The notes under the pieces: model-generated | Seen by the model: only the letters and a program-made list of their open reading frames with translations | What the model was told of the DNA's origin: nothing | Database searches by the model: none | Made by a program: the position numbers and the translations under genes | NCBI GenBank assembly: GCA_020629415.1 | Contig: JAHDDL010000006.1 | Coordinates: 63,864-127,863 of the forward strand | Length of the DNA: 64,000 bases | Reading direction: 5' to 3' | DNA from: Maribacter sp. | Lineage (GTDB): Bacteria; Bacteroidota; Bacteroidia; Flavobacteriales; Flavobacteriaceae | Shown here: positions 1-10,478 of the stretch, piece by piece | Position numbering within the stretch: position 1 is the first letter of the stretch | How the letters are laid out: each line of letters opens with the position of its first letter

Positions 1-404
1 TCTTTTCTGACCCAAGGTAAACCATCATCTTTACTAGGGTCTGGCCACCAATAGGGCGCTAGACTTAAATAATCATGCTTATTATTGCTAACGGCAACCT
101 GCTTTTTGGTCATCACCGAAAAACTACCTTCTTTTAGCGCTTTATCTGCCGCTTTGATGAGCGATTTATAGGCAGGTAGAAAATTGTCATCTTTTTCTTT
201 AATTGCTAGTTTTACTTGAGAGAGCAGTTTGTAGTCGTAAACCGTCAGCTTATTATCAACAATATAAGAATTGGGCGTAGTGGAGTAAATAGTAGGTACA
301 TCGTCTTTATATGTACCTACCGTTTTTTCTTTTTTTTGACCACTAGCATTAATGATGATGAACACTACTAAAAGTAAAGTAGCTTTTAAAGTGTTTTTGT
401 TCAT
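1..404 (-). CDS. Alginate_lyase-family protein (PF05426-like), N-terminal part only
   Basis: The gene runs off the left edge; only the first 134 codons are present. It starts at the ATG at 404 and opens with a Sec signal peptide (hydrophobic stretch after MNKNTLK, ending around ASGQ). The segment HDYLSLAPYWWPDPS near the truncation is the hallmark of the Alginate_lyase family, an (alpha/alpha) toroid fold that includes several polysaccharide lyase families (PL5, PL38 and others). It follows GH105 by 11 bp and is the last visible gene of the operon beginning at 10127, so it should be induced with the PUL. In this setting a uronate-directed lyase acting on ulvan oligosaccharides is more plausible than true alginate degradation. 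That is inference; the PL family cannot be settled from the fragment. Confidence 0.8.
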   Translation of the reverse strand, partial: MNKNTLKATLLLVVFIIINASGQKKEKTVGTYKDDVPTIYSTTPNSYIVDNKLTVYDYKLLSQVKLAIKEKDDNFLPAYKSLIKAADKALKEGSFSVMTKKQVAVSNNKHDYLSLAPYWWPDPSKDDGLPWVRK

Positions 405-415
405 CTAAAAATAAC

Positions 416-1543
416 TTATTTAAGTTTTAAGATTTCACTACCAGCTAATAAAAATGCCCCAGTACCATAATTTTGCCAGCTATCTGCAGATGCTGGTTGA
501 GGATCTGCACCTATATCTTGTACCCAGCCTACCATACCATTTTCATGTTGGCAAGCAGCCAATGCTTGCCATGCTTTTTTTACTGCAGGCGTATATTCTG
601 CTTTATTCAAAAGTCCGTTGTTTATTCCCCAGGCTAGCGCAAAAGTGTAAAAACCGCTTGCACTAACTTCACCATGATTAAAAGATTCTGGTGAAAGTAA
701 ACTTGTACGCCATAGCCCATCTTCTTGTTGTAGTCCTTTAATTCTAGCAGCCATTTTTTTATATAGGTTTACATAAAAATCACGATGTTCATAATCTTCA
801 GGCATATCAGATAGTATTAAAGCAAGTCCGCCAAGTACCCAGCCATTACCTCTGGCCCAGAAAATTTTCTTTCCATTAGGTTCTTTTAAATCTTTTTTAT
901 TCACACCCCATTGATAGCGTGTATCCCTTGCAAATAATTGTTCTTCGTGATCAAAGAGTTTATCATAGGTTTCTTTATAATACTTGTGCATGGCATCTAA
1001 ATATTTTTGTTCACCTGTTTGTTTTGCATATAGCGTAATTACGGGAGGTGCCATAAATAAAGCATCACACCACCACCATAGTATTTTTTTTTCGGCATGT
1101 TTATCTGTTCCGTCTTTCCATGCATTTGGTTCATAGAGGTGTATGTCTAAAAATTCTTTGGTGGGAGATAAGTCTACAAGATTTTTTCTAGTGGAGTTTG
1201 CATATAGGTAAGCATATGAAATAGCGACATCATCTGCATGATGGGTACGGTACAATGGTTTCCAGTCATTAGTATATCCCATAGTTTTTAACGCTGCTAA
1301 AAATATAGGGTTGTCCGTGGCTTGGTGTGCACGTGTAACACCAATGTAATAAGCACCATTGGTCCAATCGGTCGGTGCTAAAGCAAAAATAGGGTGGGCT
1401 TCTTGCCATTCCATGGCCTTCACCATAGCGTTTTCTATATCTGATTTTTCAATTTTCTTTTGCGCATTGGTATTTACTATGTGCAAGAATGAAAGAAATA
1501 CTATAGTAGTATTTAGTATTTTTCTAATTTGTTTACTTTTCAT
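416..1543 (-). CDS. GH105 unsaturated uronyl hydrolase
   Basis: Predicted to hydrolyse the 4,5-unsaturated uronic acid that lyases leave on the non-reducing end of oligosaccharides, in the periplasm. I start at the ATG at 1543; reading from 1549 would need a TTG. Residues 1-28 form a Sec signal peptide ending NTNAQ. The (alpha/alpha)6 barrel family is recognised from [11 protein letters not shown] near 60, [10 protein letters not shown] near 101-110 (which holds the conserved catalytic Asp region) and [12 protein letters not shown] near 155. Length (375 residues) is normal for GH105/GH88. It sits 20 bp downstream of a heparinase-fold lyase, the enzyme that would generate its substrate. Unsaturated glucuronyl hydrolases of this family are a standard part of ulvan loci. 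GH88 is the alternative, but the motifs read more like GH105. Confidence 0.87.
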   Translation of the reverse strand: MKSKQIRKILNTTIVFLSFLHIVNTNAQKKIEKSDIENAMVKAMEWQEAHPIFALAPTDWTNGAYYIGVTRAHQATDNPIFLAALKTMGYTNDWKPLYRTHHADDVAISYAYLYANSTRKNLVDLSPTKEFLDIHLYEPNAWKDGTDKHAEKKILWWWCDALFMAPPVITLYAKQTGEQKYLDAMHKYYKETYDKLFDHEEQLFARDTRYQWGVNKKDLKEPNGKKIFWARGNGWVLGGLALILSDMPEDYEHRDFYVNLYKKMAARIKGLQQEDGLWRTSLLSPESFNHGEVSASGFYTFALAWGINNGLLNKAEYTPAVKKAWQALAACQHENGMVGWVQDIGADPQPASADSWQNYGTGAFLLAGSEILKLK

Positions 1544-1563
1544 TATCAATTGTTTAAATAGAA

Positions 1564-4194
1564 TTAATAGTTTTTTGAGTTGTAAATCTTTACATCTGTA
1601 CTACGTTTAAGTGTAATACCTTCTTTGGTTTTAACTTTTGGTCCATTGTTCTTAAAATCAATAAATAGCGCCGTTGGTTGTCCTGAGTTTGACTTTATAA
1701 TGGTATTTCTAAATTTTAAGTATGACCCTTCACCTACATAAATTGTTTGTAAATTTTCGTTTTCATTTAAAGTAATTACTGCATAACTGCCAGTAAATAC
1801 AATTTCTTTATGATGATCGGTAAAAGTGGCGTCTTTTGAATCTTGAACCAGAATTAATTGCTTTATGTTTTTTTTATCAATGCAGCTTATTACCTCAAAA
1901 CCTTTAAAAATTTTGTCTTGTTTAATTTCTGTAACCGAAACTATACTCCCATTTTCTCCTTTAACAGGTTCAAATAGCAAAGCGAAAGGGTTTTGCCAAG
2001 CTTCATTCTTTTTACGAATAACCAATGTTGGAGTTTTTTCTGATCTGTAAGATTTGGGTCCCTCGGTGCTTGGTGGTGCCATAACAGAAGTATATTCTCT
2101 ATCTTCTGCTCCAAGAATAAAAGCTTTCATTTTTATGGGTTCTGGGTTAAGTTTATTGGCCGTAAAAATTGCAGTTACATTTTCTGATGTCTGTTTAGAT
2201 GTTTTTACCGATTCAAAGTAATGCCACCCAGGATGCTTCGCTTTTTTGTTGTTTGTCCATGGCTTATTTTTTGAATTCGAATACCTCTTTTGGTCAGGAA
2301 ATAGCGGTAGTGGCGCTTCGTTACCTATAATATTTAAAGAATCTCCAATATTGTGATATATATAGTCATGATATTGGTTTGGAAGCGCAGATTTAGACCT
2401 GAATACATCAACATAATAACCAGTGGTTGGTGAAGTTCTTATTATACCCAAAGTTCTTTCTTGTGTTGCTTCTGTAAAATCTCCCTTATCATCTTTAAAG
2501 CTTGTTCTAGAAAATGAATTATAAGGAGAAATAGCTTCTGTTCTTGGTTCTGGTTCCACCACAATTTTTTCCACCCTATTTATTTCTAGACCGGCCCAAC
2601 CGCCTTTACCTTCAGATGATCCATTTACAATTACAGTGTTGTTAGATGCAAATAACCTATAGTAATTTTCATGAATTTCTGTACGGTATCTACTTCTGCC
2701 AGATTTGCCTCCTAAAACAAAACCTTTACCATATAATTCCATAAACATTCCTGTAGCATGCCCATGTACATAATGCCCGCCACCTACAAAAGTCATAAGG
2801 TCATCTTCGGCATTTTCATTTTTGTTTAAATTACGTTGTAGAATAATGCCGGCAAAAGGTAGTTCATCTGTAACAGGCAATGGGTAATCTTTGACACTAC
2901 CTTCAATATTGGTTTCGAACCAAAGTAATTTGGTAGGTTCATTGTAAAAACTAGCTCCATAGTTACGCCCGCTTAACTGAAATCTTCTATAATTTCCGTT
3001 GGCGATATTACTTTTTAAAACAGATCCAAATATGGTTGCGAACTTTTCTTGATTTTCTAATTTTGCCAGGTAATATGCCGTTTCGTAAGCGTGATAATTT
3101 GGGTTGTATTCACGATGACCGTCTCCAAATAATATAGTTTCCTTTTTGTTTGGATAAGTTAAGTAATACGGTTTGGGTAACGCTTCTAGAATTTGAGGAT
3201 ACTTTTGACCTAAATGTAAAGATGGATCATACTTGGTCAGTAAGGTCATTAAATAGGTTAGAAAAGTATTTACCCCATTAGCATAGTTTATACTCTCTGG
3301 CCAGTCACCATTGTATTCTAGATAGTGATCAGCAATCTTTTGCAAGGCATCTTGATGTTTAGTGTTTAGGGTCAAAAAATAGGGGAGCAGTCTTTTACGT
3401 TCACCTTCATCATCCAATGCCAATATATTGCCTACTAGGCTTGGTGATTCTAAAATAGGCCAATTACAGTTAATTATACCACGCTCAAGAGCCAGTTTTA
3501 CATAAGTACGAAACACTTTTTGACCATCCTCAAAATTGTAGGTAACCATAGAACTCTTACCTAGGTCATATACTTTGCCGTTATTTTTTAAATAATGATA
3601 AACAAAATCATAAATAATAGGTAATTGAGCACCAATTTCACGGGCTTCCCTTAAATGATCCTGTGTATACAACCATCCGGCATTATGGCTTGCTTCTGGT
3701 TGGGGCAGTGCTAATAATCCATTTGAGATATTGTATAATGCCGATCCGGCATATTCGGCATATTGTTCATCATCGGTTAAAAAATAAAGAACTCCACAAT
3801 CGATAGCGGTCTGTAAATAATGTATTAGCATGCTTTGCTGATCTCTTGCATGACTGTCAAAACTAACGTAGGTATGTAATGGCGGAAATTCTTTAGCTTT
3901 TATGCCGGTATAGTTCCAGGGCAATTTTTTTAGATAGTTCTCTTTATCGTTGTGGTATGCTTCCAAATCATTTTTCACCCTATCTGTAAACCTTTTGTAA
4001 TAAGTGCCTATCTCTTTATTGGTATGTATTTTATTGAGAATATTTGACTTATCGGCTTGCTTTACCCAAATAGAAGGCCGTTCAGTTGCTTGAGGGAATA
4101 CGCTAATATTATAGCACAATAAAGCTATTAACATTAGTTGTTTAAGGCAACCCTGCTTTTTTAATAACCAATTAAACATATCCCTTCTGTACAT
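1564..4194 (-). CDS. Heparinase II/III-fold polysaccharide lyase, PL40-like
   Basis: An 876-residue protein with an N-terminal (alpha/alpha) toroid (about 60-400) and a C-terminal beta-sandwich. The segment [18 protein letters not shown], followed by [12 protein letters not shown], matches the heparinase II/III core where the conserved His and aromatic residues lie. A hydrophobic leader is present. ATG 4194 (2 bp after the GH3 stop) and the ATG at 4179 are both usable, and the leader fits the second at least as well. PL40, which I recall as an ulvan-lyase family first described from the Formosa agariphila ulvan PUL, is the best guess given GH105 immediately downstream. A clear paralogue is encoded at 34361-36844, sharing the catalytic-core motif and an [20 protein letters not shown] segment. 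Without a search I cannot exclude PL15, PL17 or an unnamed heparinase-like family. Confidence 0.75.
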   Translation of the reverse strand: MYRRDMFNWLLKKQGCLKQLMLIALLCYNISVFPQATERPSIWVKQADKSNILNKIHTNKEIGTYYKRFTDRVKNDLEAYHNDKENYLKKLPWNYTGIKAKEFPPLHTYVSFDSHARDQQSMLIHYLQTAIDCGVLYFLTDDEQYAEYAGSALYNISNGLLALPQPEASHNAGWLYTQDHLREAREIGAQLPIIYDFVYHYLKNNGKVYDLGKSSMVTYNFEDGQKVFRTYVKLALERGIINCNWPILESPSLVGNILALDDEGERKRLLPYFLTLNTKHQDALQKIADHYLEYNGDWPESINYANGVNTFLTYLMTLLTKYDPSLHLGQKYPQILEALPKPYYLTYPNKKETILFGDGHREYNPNYHAYETAYYLAKLENQEKFATIFGSVLKSNIANGNYRRFQLSGRNYGASFYNEPTKLLWFETNIEGSVKDYPLPVTDELPFAGIILQRNLNKNENAEDDLMTFVGGGHYVHGHATGMFMELYGKGFVLGGKSGRSRYRTEIHENYYRLFASNNTVIVNGSSEGKGGWAGLEINRVEKIVVEPEPRTEAISPYNSFSRTSFKDDKGDFTEATQERTLGIIRTSPTTGYYVDVFRSKSALPNQYHDYIYHNIGDSLNIIGNEAPLPLFPDQKRYSNSKNKPWTNNKKAKHPGWHYFESVKTSKQTSENVTAIFTANKLNPEPIKMKAFILGAEDREYTSVMAPPSTEGPKSYRSEKTPTLVIRKKNEAWQNPFALLFEPVKGENGSIVSVTEIKQDKIFKGFEVISCIDKKNIKQLILVQDSKDATFTDHHKEIVFTGSYAVITLNENENLQTIYVGEGSYLKFRNTIIKSNSGQPTALFIDFKNNGPKVKTKEGITLKRSTDVKIYNSKNY

Positions 4195-4196
4195 AG

Positions 4197-6461
4197 CTAT
4201 TTTTCTAGTCTAAATTTAGCTGATACTACATCTTGTGAAGAAGAACCGATCATTACCTTGTAATCACCGGTCTCTAATATTTTATCCATTTTCAAACCTG
4301 TAAATTCAAGCATCTTTGGGGTTATTTTGAAGCTAATATTTTTAGATTCTCCTGGAGCAACTTCAATTTTTTGAAAACCTTTTAATTCTTTATCTGGGCG
4401 TGTAACGGTACCTATTTCATCTTTAACATACATTTGTACCACTTCTTTAGCCTTCATTTTACCGGTATTGGTAATTGTTGTGCTTACTGTAATTTCTGAA
4501 TTTGGTGTTATTACGCTGTTGGATATTTTCAAATCTTCATAAGTAAACTGAGCGTAGCTTAAACCATGGCCAAAAGGATATATAGGACCATCTTCAAGAA
4601 ATAAATATCCTTTTTTATTATTTATTTCCTTCATGCTGTAGTGAAAGGGAATTTGTCCAATGGATCTTGGTACGGTTACCGGAGATTTACCTGATGGTGA
4701 AACTTCGCCAAATATTATTTTTGCTAAGGAGGAATCGCCCAATTCGCTTAAATCCCATCCGTCTAAAATTGCATCTGCTTTATCAGCTATAGTATTTATA
4801 GAAAGAGTTCTTCTATGTTTTAGTACCACTATTACGGGTTTGCCTAGTTCTTTTACTTTTTCTACTAGTTGATCTTGGGCCCCAACAGGATCAATGGTTG
4901 CGCGATCTCCTAGCGCATTGTTGAAAAAGGCTTCTTTTGAAGTAAATTCATCCCCTCCCAAAAACAGAATAGTTACTTCTGCTTCTTTGGCCATGCCTAC
5001 CATTTTATCAATGGTACTATCGCTTGTTTCTAATAGTTGAGGTACGCCCTTATTTTGGTCAGTTAGTTCAAAACCTTTATCTGCAATGAAGTTTACATTG
5101 CTACCTGCTACAGACTCAAAAGCTGCTTTTGTACTTTCGTTCAATAGAGGTCCAAGCAAGGCAATTTTTTTGGTGGTTTTTTTCAGTGGCAACGTGTTTG
5201 CTTCATTTTTTAGGAGTATTATGGATTCTAGATCTGCTTCTTGCGCCAATGCCAATGAGGCTTGTGAGCGAACTTCTTTCTTAACCTTTTTTATATCCAC
5301 ATAAGGATTATCAAAAAGACCTAAGATCATTTTAGTTCTAAGTACCCTTTTTACAGAACGATCGATCATTTTTTCGATGCTAGGGTCTTTTTTTACCATT
5401 TCTGGTAAGTATGCATACGAGTCCTCTGCGTAAAGGTCAATGTCTATGCCAGCTGTTAATCCCAATAATGCTGCTGCTTCAGGAGATTCTGCTACTTTCA
5501 TAAAATAGTATAGACGAGCTATATCATTAGAGTCTGAAACCACATAGCCATCAAAACCCCATTGGTCTCTAAGTACTCCTGTAAGTAGTTCTGGATTACC
5601 ATGACTTGCAATTCCGTTTAGATCTCCATGCGATGCCATTATACCCAATGTTCTAGCTTCTTTTACCGCTGCTTCAAATGGAGGGTAGATTTCGTCTATT
5701 AATGTACGTGGAGATATTTCTATTGCCGCAAAATTAGAACCACCAAGAACTTGGCCATATCCGGCAAAGTGTTTTGCAACGGCACCAATGTGAGTTCCGT
5801 TTCCTAAACCTTCATAATTACCTTGTACACCTTTAATAGCATTGACGACCATTTGTGTGGTCAAATAAGTATCCTCACCAAATGCTTCGGACATTCTGCC
5901 AAAACGAGGATCTCTAACAATATCTGCCTCTGGTGAATGGCACATGTGCATACCTCTTAGTCTTGCCTCTTTTCCAACAACGTCCCAAACGCGGCGTACC
6001 AAATCTGGGTTAAATGATGCGGCCGAAGTAATAGGTCTTCCAAATTTTGTACAGCCTTCTGCATCAACACCATTATATGATTCTGTGACAAACAATGCTG
6101 GTATGCCCCAACGATTACTTTCTATTATATACTTTTGAAGTTCATTGTTTAGTTTTGCCGCAGCCAAAGGAGATATATGTTCTCCTGGATTTTTTATTCC
6201 CGCAATACCAAGCTTTAATTTTTCTATTACCCGTTCAGATAGCTCCATATTTCCTTTCTCATCTGATTTAACGCCGATATTGGCATGAAAAATTCTCATT
6301 TGGGCTACTTTTTCTTCCAATGACATTCTTGGTAAAAGATCATTTACCCTTTCTTCAATAGAAAGAGATGCATCTTTGTATGGCATTTTGTTTTTTTGTG
6401 CCGATATACCGATCGTTACTAGGAAAAGAAAATATAAGATTTGATATTTCATTGGTTTCAT
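4197..6461 (-). CDS. GH3 beta-glycosidase (beta-xylosidase/beta-glucosidase type)
   Basis: Exo-acting retaining beta-glycosidase, probably periplasmic (signal peptide MKYQILYFLFLVTIGISAQ, from either of two close ATGs). The N-terminal TIM barrel carries RDPRFGRMSEAFGEDTYL near 184-200, VAKHFAGYGQ near 228-237, and the nucleophile segment GYVVSDSND with Asp at about 310. The alpha/beta sandwich follows (LALAQEADLESIILLKNE), and a C-terminal fibronectin III-like domain ends in the standard GH3 segment. The length of 754 is typical. In an ulvan locus the likely targets are xylose or glucuronic acid ends, because xylose partly replaces uronate in ulvan; specificity is not visible in sequence. It lies between the carbohydrate-binding lipoprotein and the heparinase-fold lyase in one operon with very short gaps. 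Confidence 0.9.
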   Translation of the reverse strand: MKPMKYQILYFLFLVTIGISAQKNKMPYKDASLSIEERVNDLLPRMSLEEKVAQMRIFHANIGVKSDEKGNMELSERVIEKLKLGIAGIKNPGEHISPLAAAKLNNELQKYIIESNRWGIPALFVTESYNGVDAEGCTKFGRPITSAASFNPDLVRRVWDVVGKEARLRGMHMCHSPEADIVRDPRFGRMSEAFGEDTYLTTQMVVNAIKGVQGNYEGLGNGTHIGAVAKHFAGYGQVLGGSNFAAIEISPRTLIDEIYPPFEAAVKEARTLGIMASHGDLNGIASHGNPELLTGVLRDQWGFDGYVVSDSNDIARLYYFMKVAESPEAAALLGLTAGIDIDLYAEDSYAYLPEMVKKDPSIEKMIDRSVKRVLRTKMILGLFDNPYVDIKKVKKEVRSQASLALAQEADLESIILLKNEANTLPLKKTTKKIALLGPLLNESTKAAFESVAGSNVNFIADKGFELTDQNKGVPQLLETSDSTIDKMVGMAKEAEVTILFLGGDEFTSKEAFFNNALGDRATIDPVGAQDQLVEKVKELGKPVIVVLKHRRTLSINTIADKADAILDGWDLSELGDSSLAKIIFGEVSPSGKSPVTVPRSIGQIPFHYSMKEINNKKGYLFLEDGPIYPFGHGLSYAQFTYEDLKISNSVITPNSEITVSTTITNTGKMKAKEVVQMYVKDEIGTVTRPDKELKGFQKIEVAPGESKNISFKITPKMLEFTGLKMDKILETGDYKVMIGSSSQDVVSAKFRLEK

Positions 6462-6510
6462 TATTGTTGATTTCTATTAACTAAATTACTTTAAGGTATT
6501 ATGTAATTTC

Positions 6511-7284
6511 TTATGGTTGTACAATGGTACTTCTGTCTGCATTTTGTGCTTCTGTCAATGTTTTTCCTTCTATGAATAAAACAAAACGGTCTAAAGCATG
6601 AAATTTAGAACGACCTGAAACTTCCATGGTGTATAGGCCCGGATTATCGAATTTTACGAAAATATTGTGTGGGTCATTATCACTGGTATTGGAGCGCCAT
6701 AACCATTCGCCTACACGGTTCATATAAATTTTTAGCCAACCGTTTGAGCTGCTGCCCTCAACAACTGGTGTTTTCTCAACTCCTTTAGGGTATACTATAC
6801 TACTTTCGCGTTGTCCAAAAAAGTCAGTGGCATCTGGAAAGCGAAGCCAAGAATCATTTCCTTCAGATTGAACATCTCCCTCAGAAATTCTTGAACGCCA
6901 AACGAACTGATAGGTTCCTGGTGTTGCAATATTTAATTTGTAGACCAAAGTGCCTATGCCTGGCGTATTAAAATTATCTTCTTTAATCCAGCGTAAATAG
7001 CCGTTACCTTCAAAATCATCTAATGTATTTCCGCGTTCCCATTCCAAATCTCCCTCAGCTGATTCAAATTCAACGCTAATAATTCCATTATTTTCGGTAT
7101 AGCTAATGACATTTGCATTGCTGTTAGGTGTGCTAGGGTCACTCATATCACCTTCTTCTGTATTAACATTATCCTCTGTTATTTGTTCCATAGGTTCATC
7201 TGTAATAGCATCTGAACTACAAGAGAAATTTAATGTCAAAAAAACGGATAGCAACATTGTTCTAATAAAGGAGGTCTTTATCAT
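6511..7284 (-). CDS. Carbohydrate-binding-like lipoprotein
   Basis: A 257-residue predicted lipoprotein: the lipobox LNFSC follows a short hydrophobic leader, then an acidic, low-complexity linker rich in E, D, N and P (about 24-60) typical of surface-exposed Bacteroidota lipoproteins. The remaining ~190 residues form a beta-rich domain with FESAEGDLEWERG, a GTLVYKLNIATPGTYQFVWR strand pair and a terminal LDRFVLFIEG. This pattern resembles jelly-roll carbohydrate-binding modules and matches the sugar-binding half of the protein at 37864-39879 (GRYYVW...HDIQFSMREDGFKFDKFIL). No catalytic motif is visible. Its ATG overlaps the GH78 stop by 4 bp (ATGA), so translation is probably coupled. A surface glycan-binding or glycan-presenting role for the PUL is inferred. 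Exact family (CBM6/35-like or unassigned) is unknown. Confidence 0.6.
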   Translation of the reverse strand: MIKTSFIRTMLLSVFLTLNFSCSSDAITDEPMEQITEDNVNTEEGDMSDPSTPNSNANVISYTENNGIISVEFESAEGDLEWERGNTLDDFEGNGYLRWIKEDNFNTPGIGTLVYKLNIATPGTYQFVWRSRISEGDVQSEGNDSWLRFPDATDFFGQRESSIVYPKGVEKTPVVEGSSSNGWLKIYMNRVGEWLWRSNTSDNDPHNIFVKFDNPGLYTMEVSGRSKFHALDRFVLFIEGKTLTEAQNADRSTIVQP

Positions 7285-10127
7285 TTCTTGTAGCTTATTT
7301 TATAAGTTCCAGAGCCTAATCTAACCTCATTATTACTTATTGGTTCTTGTTGAAAAGTTTGCCAATCCGTACCATTGATCTTTAAACTGTTCTTCTCATT
7401 TTCGTTTAATGGTAAAAGTGCGGTGGTATTGAATGGAACAGTTAATTCCATTTTGAAAATAGTATCATCTAAAGACCATTTAGAATCAATATTTCCATAG
7501 GGTGTAGGTACACATACTTCTGTATAGTTTACTTGCTTTGGAAATTTTGGGTCTACAATGAATTCTTTATATCCCGGTTTGGACTTTGATGATTTTATAC
7601 CTCCTAAAGATTCGTAAAAGTATGCCGCAAAACCACTGTGCATTGGGTGATTCAGGGAATTTGTAGGTCCTTCCATTTTCTCCCATTCAAATTGACGCTC
7701 CGGCCATGTTGTAAAGCCAGAATTCATTACATAGGTTTGACTCGGAAAATCTGGTGTTGTTAATATTTCATGGGCTAAGTTTTCTTTTCCGTATTTGGTC
7801 AGTACCGTATAAATATATCTATTGCCATGAATGCCAGTGGCGTGATGACCTCCCTTTACCTTGGTGATGTTGTGTTCTAAACCGTTCACAACATTTTGCA
7901 GCTCTTTTTCGGGAACTATTCCAAATTGTAAGGCTTGTACCGTAGCCGTTTGACTCTGGTACCATTTATGTTCAGTATTAGGTATACCAACAAGAAACTC
8001 TTTGTTGAACGCAAGCTTTAATGATTCTTTTTCATTTTTCATCTTGCTTTCAAAAGCTGTATCATTATTCATTTTTGCATAAATTTCCATTATGCCCAAT
8101 ACATCATAAAAATATGCATTGGCAGAAATGATAGGATCTGTTTCCATGGCACTCGGATTTAACCTTCTGTCCCATAACGGCGGACACCAATCGCCCATAC
8201 CGTCTTGCATGATGCCGTTTTCACCTTTGAACGAGAGATAGAAATTGGTTAATTCTTTCATTTCATTATAGTATTCTTGAACTATGGTTTCGTCCCCATA
8301 ATAATTGTAGCTATACCAAGGCAAATACATAGTGGCAACACCCCAATCAATCTTAGCATAGGTAGATGTGCGCTTACCAGGAGCTATCATAGTAGGTACT
8401 TGAAATTTGATATCCGGATTATTGTGCCCTTTTGTTGGTCGCATTTGGGTACGTATATCTTCCATATATTTTTGGTAGAAATCATACATATCATAATTAT
8501 AAAGTGCATATTCCGCAAAAGCATGGGAATCTCCCAGCCAACCACATTTTTCTCTATGTGGACAATCTTCTGGTATACCATGTAAATTATCTACAATGGT
8601 CCATTTGCTTACCTTATGCATTTTATTATATAGTTCTTCTGATGAGGTGAAACTTCCAGTTTCATTTATATCCGTAGCGACCAAAACAGCTTTTATCATA
8701 TTTGCATCTGGTTCTTTTGAAACGCCTGTAATTTTTGCATATCTAAAACCATGGTAGCTGAATTTTGGCTCCCAAGATTCAGGTTTACTACTTTTACAGA
8801 TATATTCATAAATCTGCGGCATACCATTGGCACCACCACCGGTAGCACCTTGGAAAATGTCTGATTTATCTGTTTTAAGAGCTTCGGTGGTAGTAATCTG
8901 TATTAATTGTCCGTCTTTTTCCTGAACATTAATTTTGACCCAACCCGCTATATTTTGCCCAAAATCTACAATCCACTCTCCATCTACACTTTTAAAAACT
9001 TTTTTAGGTTCTAATTCTTTAAGTTTTTTAATGGCAGGTATTTGTTGTGCACTGACTTTTTTAATTTTTGGGTTGGCTACTTTTGGGTGGTTCCAATCTT
9101 TATCGTTATACCCTACCGTGTTCCAACCATTTATTTCGTACCTGGCATCATAGGTGTCTCCACCATAAATGTTGTTGAATACAATTGGTCCTGTAGATTC
9201 TCTCCAAGTATCATCGGTATAAAAGTCATCTTCTTGACCATTTGTATAGGTTACCTTTATTAAAAGCCTAACTGCAGGTTGACCATATGATAAGTCTTTT
9301 TCAGATTCGGGGTCATTTTTCCAAGAGATGTTTTGACCATAAAATCCGTTTCCTAAAATAATACCTAAGGCGTTGGTACCTGGTTCTAGAATTTCTGTAA
9401 GGTCGTAATCTACATAATAGGCTTGCTTATCGTAATTTGATGGTGCCGGGTCCAAGACGTGGTCTCCAATTTTATTTCCATTCAAGTATAGTTCATAATA
9501 ACCTAAGCCACAGATATACGCTTTAGCACTTTCTATCTCTTTTGTTACATCAATTTCATTTCTAAAATAACTGGCAGCGAAACCTTTTACGGCAGTAGGT
9601 TTATCCATTTTACCGGTTTTATAATCTCGGTATTGGTATGGCGATCTTCTTTTGTCTTCGTTTAATGTGATCCAAGAAGAGGCACCCCATTCTTTTTCGG
9701 TTTCAACACCTGTTTCAAATTTTTGTATTTCAGACCAATTGGACTCTTGTTCTTTTTCATCCCATATTTTAACCTTCCAGTAATAGGTTTGCATAGGTTT
9801 TAAAGGCTCGCCAGTATAGGTGATAAAAGTTGATTTAGCCGAAGCTGTTTTGTTAGTGTTCCAAATATCTGCTTTGTCTTTATTTAATAAGTTTTTTTTA
9901 CTTGCAACTAGAAGGTGGTATGCAGATTGCGATTTGTTAAACCCTTCTGAAGTTACAACCCATGAAAAAACAGGTGTACTTTTTTTTCTGTTTTGTAAAT
10001 TATTAGCAGTTAGTTTATTAAAAGATAAGCTTAATGTTTCAGTAGTTTGATTACATGAACTCAACAATAAATAAATCAATATGAAGCCAAGTTTTTTTAA
10101 TAGATAAAATATTTTTGACAATTCCAT
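7281..10127 (-). CDS. GH78 alpha-L-rhamnosidase (lipoprotein)
   Basis: Inverting alpha-L-rhamnosidase, 948 residues, with lipobox LLSSC at about Cys25, so it is membrane anchored (periplasmic or surface). Domain order follows GH78: an Ig-like N-terminal domain (about 35-140, with TYYWKVKIWDEKEQESNWS), the sugar-binding beta-sandwich (YFRNEIDV...AYICGLGYYELYLNGNKIGD, about 187-225), a second beta domain, then the (alpha/alpha)6 barrel with the acidic catalytic motif GIPEDCPHREKCGWLGDSH at about 517-534. A C-terminal beta-sandwich follows. This is the first gene of operon A: the shared 16-bp promoter element and -7 box lie at 10170-10214, and the operon continues through the lipoprotein, GH3, lyase, GH105 and Alginate_lyase genes. 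Rhamnose is the main neutral sugar of ulvan, so the role is release of (desulfated) rhamnose. Confidence 0.92.
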   Translation of the reverse strand: MELSKIFYLLKKLGFILIYLLLSSCNQTTETLSLSFNKLTANNLQNRKKSTPVFSWVVTSEGFNKSQSAYHLLVASKKNLLNKDKADIWNTNKTASAKSTFITYTGEPLKPMQTYYWKVKIWDEKEQESNWSEIQKFETGVETEKEWGASSWITLNEDKRRSPYQYRDYKTGKMDKPTAVKGFAASYFRNEIDVTKEIESAKAYICGLGYYELYLNGNKIGDHVLDPAPSNYDKQAYYVDYDLTEILEPGTNALGIILGNGFYGQNISWKNDPESEKDLSYGQPAVRLLIKVTYTNGQEDDFYTDDTWRESTGPIVFNNIYGGDTYDARYEINGWNTVGYNDKDWNHPKVANPKIKKVSAQQIPAIKKLKELEPKKVFKSVDGEWIVDFGQNIAGWVKINVQEKDGQLIQITTTEALKTDKSDIFQGATGGGANGMPQIYEYICKSSKPESWEPKFSYHGFRYAKITGVSKEPDANMIKAVLVATDINETGSFTSSEELYNKMHKVSKWTIVDNLHGIPEDCPHREKCGWLGDSHAFAEYALYNYDMYDFYQKYMEDIRTQMRPTKGHNNPDIKFQVPTMIAPGKRTSTYAKIDWGVATMYLPWYSYNYYGDETIVQEYYNEMKELTNFYLSFKGENGIMQDGMGDWCPPLWDRRLNPSAMETDPIISANAYFYDVLGIMEIYAKMNNDTAFESKMKNEKESLKLAFNKEFLVGIPNTEHKWYQSQTATVQALQFGIVPEKELQNVVNGLEHNITKVKGGHHATGIHGNRYIYTVLTKYGKENLAHEILTTPDFPSQTYVMNSGFTTWPERQFEWEKMEGPTNSLNHPMHSGFAAYFYESLGGIKSSKSKPGYKEFIVDPKFPKQVNYTEVCVPTPYGNIDSKWSLDDTIFKMELTVPFNTTALLPLNENEKNSLKINGTDWQTFQQEPISNNEVRLGSGTYKISYKK

Positions 10128-10169
10128 AATTAATATATGCTAGTTCTTGTTTATTAGATAGTAATTATG

Positions 10170-10214
10170 GCAATGTACTTTTTTTGTACTGTTAGGGTAT
10201 CCTGTACTATATGG
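10170..10214 (-). promoter_or_regulatory. Operon A promoter: shared 16-bp element plus -7 box
   Basis: Plus-strand ATCCTGTACTATATGG at 10199-10214. In the direction of the GH78 gene it reads ...AGTACAGGAT, then 21 bp, then TACATTGC (10170-10177), a match to the Bacteroidetes -7 box. The box ends 42 bp before the GH78 ATG. Same arrangement as at eight other operon heads. Confidence 0.75.
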
Positions 10215-10417
10215 TTAAATTGTAGGTGAGCTTAATAAATTAATTTTTACATCTAGATTCCTAGCAAAGCATAAATGTGAATAAAACTATTGGTATTTTG
10301 AATCAAAATTGGTCTAAGTGATGTAGAGTTTAAAAAAAGCGTTTTGTTGAGAAATGTTTTGTTTGTTAGTTAAAAATTATGATAATTAATAAATAGGTTG
10401 TTGTTTTTTTACGACAT

Positions 10418-10462
10418 CAGTACAGTGCAGGATGCTTTTAAGAAAACATTAAGATAATTTTC
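10418..10462 (+). promoter_or_regulatory. Operon B promoter: shared 16-bp element plus -7 box
   Basis: CAGTACAGTGCAGGAT at 10418-10433, then exactly 21 bp, then TAATTTTC (10455-10462), 16 bp before the ATG of the PL28-like gene. The reverse complement, ATCCTGCACTGTACTG, differs at one base from the copies upstream of susC and of the 61917 gene. Together with 10170-10214 it forms a divergent control region in the 351-bp gap 10128-10478. I see no gene in that gap. Confidence 0.8.
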
Positions 10463-10478
10463 GTGAAAACCTCACATT

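Noticed and set aside
8277..8650. Several overlapping open frames on both strands
   Set aside because: They lie inside the GH78 coding sequence at 7281-10127, whose frame carries all family motifs; the others have no recognisable features.
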